Source: Gymnorhina tibicen (taxonomy: Eukaryota; Chordata; Aves; Passeriformes; Artamidae). Taken from it: DNA of 64,000 nt. Position numbers and translations under genes: made by a program. Location of the stretch: the NCBI GenBank assembly GCA_013399875.1, contig VXAZ01009470.1, forward strand, positions 30,826-94,825. Direction: 5' to 3'. Below the pieces are notes generated by a model, which was given only the letters and a program-made list of their open reading frames with translations, was not told the origin of the DNA and did no database searches. Positions 59,215 through 64,000 of this stretch are shown one piece after another (position 1 is the stretch's first letter; each line of letters begins with the position of its first letter).

Positions 59215-59734
59215 TGTTGCAGTGTGTTATGGCAGGTTCCCCGACCATTAAACAGAATTGGCCACTGCATTCTCCCCCATTCTCCCCGCTGTGTTTGGTT
59301 CTTCCCACAGAGGGTTCTGGGTTCCTCGATCCCCTGCTGGCCCACGCTATTTGTCCCCTCTCACATTATCCTCTATTGGTCGGTATCCTTTGCCTGCCAG
59401 GATTCAAACCCCATGTCCCTGTACTATTGGTTGTTTCATATTTTCCCCTCCCACTCTGTAAAGTGTAAAACACTCTGGTAATGGCCCCTCGCGACTTCTT
59501 CTCGTGACCTCCAAGTTCAGTAAAATTACTTCTCCTGTTCAACCCTGAAGAAGTCCCTCCACCTCATTCCTGCCTCCTCCGTGTGACCGGACCATCGATG
59601 AGTTAGGTGGACCCGAGCTGGAGCTCCGCTGACCCTCTCTCGCACCCCTGCAAGCGGCTCCATCACCCTCTCCCATGCGGGCGGGTGCTCAGCGCTTGGT
59701 CACCTTGGCTAGCTGGACAGATAGCACCGTAGCA
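59215..59734 (+). mobile_element. Solo LTR, ERVK-type, nested in CR1
   Basis: A 520-bp insertion with TG...CA ends (TGTTGCAGTGTG ... CACCGTAGCA), flanked by exact copies of TGCCAG at 59209-59214 and 59735-59740. The host CR1 reads on correctly once the LTR and one duplicate are removed. Two ATTGG boxes lie in the first half and AGTAAA at 59519-59524. From these I place it on the plus strand, but orientation is less sure than the boundaries. Its left end resembles the plus-strand left end of the LTR at 22962. Confidence 0.92.
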
Positions 59735-59740
59735 TGCCAG

Positions 59741-60057
59741 GGCCTCATCACCCTCACAATAAAGAATTTCTTCCTAATATTTAATCCAAATCCTGCTCTC
59801 CTTCAGTTTGAAGACATTCCCCCTTGTCCTGTCACTCCAGGCCCTTGTAAATATTCTCTCTTCATCTTTCTTGTGGGCTTCCTTCAAGTACTGAAAGGTC
59901 ACAGTTAAGTCATCCTGAAGCTTCTCTTTTCCAGGCTGAACAATCCCAATTCTCTCAGCATATCCTCATAGCAGAGGTGCTCCATCCCTCTGATCATTTT
60001 GGTGGCCTCCTCTGGACTTGTTTCAACAGTTCCCTGTCCTTCCTGTGCTGGGGACAC
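59741..60057 (-). mobile_element. CR1 LINE, 5' part of the split copy
   Basis: GCCTCATCACCCTCACAATA through GCATATCCTCATAGCAGAGG and GGTGGCCTCCTCTGGACTTG continues the CR1 started at 59050. Similarity ends near 60057. Confidence 0.94.
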
Positions 60058-62851
60058 TTGTTTTCTTTGAGTTTCTTCCAGTATTTTCTACAAGTTCAAT
60101 AATAGTCTAGTAAAATAAGTTTTCAAAAAAAAATTATTATTTTGACATCAAATAATTTAATTTCCTTAAAGGCCAAACTGATGCCTCTTTGTGGATTCTC
60201 TTGGAATTATGAGGTATCAATAGAAAAATACATTCCACTGGAATACACTGTTCAGTTTACAGAACTAGAAGGAATCCATCAGCACAGCATGTCTGGGTGT
60301 CTAACTAAATATGTCCATTCATTTGGTACAGCCAAAGAAGTGTTAGAAATATGGTAAAGAATAAAAGAGATGCATTGTTGGTAAGTAGAAGTTTTATCCA
60401 AGCCAGGGAAAAGACACCCCAAACAACAGGTCTTACACTCCATATGCACATTAACATCTATGTATAAGAAGCAGAGGTACACACCATATACTAGAGATGC
60501 ATATAAGTTTTTATAATCTTGTTTCATGGGGGAAAACCAAGAATTGCTGAAGTGCAACTAGATAACTCAGATTTAGTCAAAGGATATAAATCATGTCCCC
60601 ATGAAATGATGGTTGACAGGAAATAGCAGCATTTAGGTTCTGAAACCTTAAATGAACTAAAAAATTATATCTCCTTGGCAAACTTTAACATTTTCTTCAG
60701 GAAACAAACTAGTCATATTCCAGAGTTTCCTAGAGTGAGAGCAAGCTATGTGAAGTCCAATTGTAAAGAAGCAAAATGAACTTCAGGAAAAGAATGGAAA
60801 AGCTGCAAATTGCTGAACCAAACCATGAGTTAGGCAGGAAAAAAATTGGAAGCCTTTATCTAAACCACAATACAAAAAGGCCATATCCTTAGAAATACAA
60901 GTTCTATTAATTAAGAAATCCAAACATTTCTCTGAGCTGTAGTTAGATGCATCAACTGCTGTCTAATATTGAAAATTCCTCCTCCAAGAGAAAATAAGAA
61001 ACAGGACTAGATAGGCACATCTATTAATGCCTGTATGATATATTTGACAGGAAATTAATCCTGACCCCTGAAAACAGACAATTCCATAAAGATAAGCCCT
61101 TATTAAAAGCATGAGGATATTGTTTTTTTTTCATCACGGATCCTTATTACACAGTCACATCTGAAGACACTCCTTTCATTTAAGAAGACAGTTAAAAAGA
61201 GCAGGAGAAGAAACCAGTACAACACACTCAAAATATTTTTGAGATCATGTCTAGGATATTACTTTAGCAAAAATTCTGCCTTAAAAGAAAAACATCTTGA
61301 ATCCATATATTCCAACTTTCTTCAAGTCTTAGATTATTAGATGTAGTACAGGACTAATTCAATCTTTCCTTCACTTAAGATATGTGTCTGTTTCAGTTTT
61401 GCTTTCCTGTGCTGACCAAAAAGGAAAATAAATGGTCAATTTATACTAAAGTTCCTCTGCTTTTATTTCTATATTTTCTAGCACTGAACAAATCAAACAG
61501 GCCTTAATAACGCAATTTAAAATCTCATCATCGTTATACAGAGACAATTCAAACTATGTTTTCAGAAGCAAAGCAGTAACAATAATAATGAAAATACCAG
61601 TAAAATACTTCTCAGCTTACCTTGTTTCATTCATCTTTAACTTCATCAGATGAAATATAGTCACAGTACTGTTTAAACATTGTATTTGTTTTCGAAGAAG
61701 TTCATGTAAACTACCACTGAGATGTAACATTGTAACCTGCCACAGGTGTTGAAACTATTTCAAACATTACTTCACATTAATTTAAAAAGTTAGCTTGCCT
61801 GTAAAATGTTTCACTTTCTATTGTCAGCTGTCAAAAACCTTATTCTGTCTATACAAAGAACTTGTTGAGTAGCTGGAGGTTATTCTGAATTCTCTGTCTT
61901 GCTCCTGGGTGCAGTCAGGGAAGGACATACGCTGAAATAGGTCAACAACAACTCTTCTGACTTTTTATCAACACTCTCAAGATTTTGTATAGATGTAACA
62001 CTTTTTTTTGCTTATCTAGCCTTTGCTTCCAGCCTTGCATAGAGTTTTTGCTCCCTTTGCTCTTTGCATTCTCTTAATTACCAGTGTTCATACCTGATTT
62101 GTACTTTTTTCTTGAAGTATTTCATTTAGTTCTAAGAATGACCTTGGAAATTAAATTTTCAATTTTAAATTTGCTCATCAAGTATTCCTCAAAATCACTT
62201 TGAGACTGAGAGACTGGCAGAAGACTTTCAGACTCTATCTAAAGGTGAAAAGCAACATTGAAAGAGTTCCTGCCACCTGGCAAGTTTAATTTGCATATTT
62301 ATCACTTGGTTTCAATATAATTTTATAAACTGTTAAACTTTTTTGTATCAGAAGCCTTCCTAAGAGGATTTCTTTATAACCTTCTCTTAGGAATGACAGC
62401 AACAATGATATGTAGCTCAATGTGCCTAGGAAGGTTCAGTGGTTCAGTGAGCACACTTAAGGGAGAAAATGTGCATCAAAAATTCTCCTTTGAGTCACTT
62501 TACCACTCCTTTCAAAAGGAGTCCTACTTCTTATAATCACGTACATTTTAAAAGTTTAATTTATGATAGCATAATTTATTAATGCTATGGAGAGAAAGTT
62601 GGACGTCCTAGTCAAGTGGTCCCTTGGTTGCATTAGATAGTCCAAGATGAAGTGAATATTCCTAAGGGTCTTGCTTAGTCCAACAAGTTATAACCTAGGT
62701 TGCTGAAATTTGTTGAACACTTTCAGGGGCCACTGAAAGTCACAGAGTGGATGAGAATTGAACTCAGTAGTTATCAATGTCAGACACTCACTTTTACTGT
62801 AGTGATGCAATGACTGGAAAATGAGTCCTGCATTTCAACTGCAGAAAACTC
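60058..62851. other. AT-rich unique sequence, no gene seen
   Basis: About 2.8 kb without recognised repeats or exons. The frames at 60142-60357 and 60279-60557 lack motifs. Confidence 0.55.
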
Positions 62852-63392
62852 CTGGGGCGCATTGGGAAGAGTGTGGCCAGCGGTTTCAGGGAGGTGATCC
62901 TGCCCCTCTACTCAACCCTAGTGAGGCCACATCTGGAGTGCTGTGCCCAGTTCTGGGTTCCACATTTCAAGAAACACAAGGAGATACTGGATAGGGCCTA
63001 ACAGAGGCCACAAAGATGATGAGTATCTGTCTTACAAGGAGAAATTGAAGGATCTGGGCCTGTTTAGTCTAGAGAAGATAAGACTGAGAGAGGATCTCAT
63101 TAATGCATATAAATACCTTACAGGTGCCTTCCAAGAGGTTGGTGCCAGACTCTTTTCAGTGGTTCCCAGTGGCAGGATGAGGACAAATGGCCATAAACTA
63201 AAACACAAGAAGAACCACCTCAACATGAGGAAGAACTTCTTTCCACGGAAGATGTAAGAGCACTGCAACAGGCTGGCCAGGGAGGTAGTAGAGTTTCCTT
63301 CTCTGGAGATATTCCAAACCCATCTGGACATGTTCCTGTGTCACCTGCTCAAGGTGACCCTGCCTGAGCAGAGGGTGTTGCAATCTGGTCTA
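62852..63392 (+). mobile_element. CR1 LINE fragment lacking its 3' tip
   Basis: GGTGATCCTGCCCCTCTACT, CATCTGGAGTGCTGTGCCCA and a frame with [17 protein letters not shown] (about 63040-63100) are CR1 RT C-terminal segments. Sequence continues into the 3' UTR (GGAGATATTCCAAACCCATC) but stops near CAATCTGGTCTAA, before the ATTCTRTG repeat. The 3' tip has been lost or diverged. Confidence 0.92.
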
Positions 63393-63447
63393 ATTACAGA
63401 GGAGTAAATAGAACTAACTCTCTGTGAATAAAACAAATCAAACCCAG

Positions 63448-64000
63448 TGTGGTGGTTTAGGCCAAATTCAGGGAAACGTCCAAAAGGAACATCTCCTCAA
63501 AGGAAGGCAGGTTATAGCTGCCCCTCCCCCCAACCGGGTTCGGGAAAAAAAATTTTCCTTGGAGGAAAGTGAAGGAGAAAATAAAAACTATTTCTTTAAC
63601 AAACACACAGGAAAATAATAATAATAATGCTAAATAATAAAATCTCTCGCTCTGGAGAGAAAACCTGAAAGATTTTAGAGTCCTTCTGTGGGTGCGGTCT
63701 CTCTCCTCCTCCTCAGAGCTCAGTCGGCGTGGGGGGCCCCCCCTCCAGGCCGGTGGAAGGTCCCCCTGTGGGGTTCTGATGTTCTGGTGTTCTGAACAAG
63801 TCCAGAAGAGAAGAAGGGAAAAAACTGAAGTCCCAGGAAAAAAACCCCTCAACTCTCCGTCTCTCTCCGAAGAAACAGAGCCGAAAAGCTGACTGAAAAG
63901 CAAGAAGCAGTGCCCCCCTGCTCCTCAGCAGCAGCAGTAGCTAACCTCTGTGTCCTTGAAGCACAAACTGTTTTGAAAAGTTTGCTCAGTTTTTTTCTCT
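63448..64000 (-). mobile_element. ERVL-type LTR, cut by window edge
   Basis: The plus-strand left end TGTGGTGGTTTAGGCC is the reverse complement of an LTR 3' end. The same family blocks as in 43262-43899 follow (AATAATGCTAAATAATAAAA, GTCCAGAAGAGAAGAAG, CTCTGTGTCCTTGA). Minus-strand TATTATT/AATAAA-rich sequence at about 63605-63645 holds the polyadenylation region. The 5' end lies beyond the window, so whether this is solo or part of a provirus cannot be told. Confidence 0.83.

Noticed and set aside
1..64000. CRISPR arrays, operons, riboswitches, tRNA or rRNA genes
   Set aside because: No regularly spaced direct repeats with unique spacers, no close-packed reading frames and no recognisable structural RNA. 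The sequence is vertebrate nuclear DNA.

Overview
The window looks like gene-poor, AT-rich vertebrate nuclear DNA from a bird, most likely a songbird. Two things show this. It carries about fifteen CR1 LINE insertions with the avian 3' end (an ATTCTRTG-type terminal repeat). It also carries ten solo LTRs of ERVL and ERVK type that resemble those I remember from passerine genomes. There is no operon structure, CRISPR array, rRNA or tRNA that I can see, and no complete protein-coding gene. All longer open frames lie in repeats or are chance frames. The family names rest on recognition of sequence blocks, not on a database search.

Layout. 1-7 kb: mostly unique AT-rich DNA with one weak exon candidate (128-243), two minus-strand CR1s and a (CA)n tract. 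7.0-8.1 kb: a minus-strand ERVL solo LTR. 9.1-10.0 kb: a striking inverted repeat with arms of about 180 bp. 10-21.5 kb: unique DNA with one plus-strand CR1, a CR1 scrap, an AT palindrome, an assembly gap and a 40-bp tandem repeat. 21.5-31.8 kb: dense repeats (CR1, ERVL LTR, ERVK LTR, a 3-kb CR1 with decayed endonuclease/RT, a 1.15-kb ERVL LTR, and an internally deleted CR1 that joins ORF1 to RT). 32-43 kb: unique DNA with older CR1 pieces and simple repeats. 43.2-47.9 kb: a cluster of four solo LTRs, one nested antisense inside another. 48-59 kb: mostly unique with two CR1s. 59.0-60.1 kb: a CR1 split by an ERVK solo LTR with a perfect 6-bp target duplication. 62.8-64 kb: a plus-strand CR1, then an ERVL LTR running off the window.

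No genes cooperate here. What can be read is an insertion history: CR1s decayed in place, ERVs entered (5-bp duplications for ERVL, 6-bp for ERVK), and every provirus seen is reduced to a solo LTR. The most unusual items are the long inverted repeat at 9148-9983, the CR1 whose deletion fuses the ORF1 esterase frame in phase to the RT frame, the nested LTRs, and paired CTCF-like motifs in the LTR at 28.6-29.8 kb. I see no convincing novel biological system.
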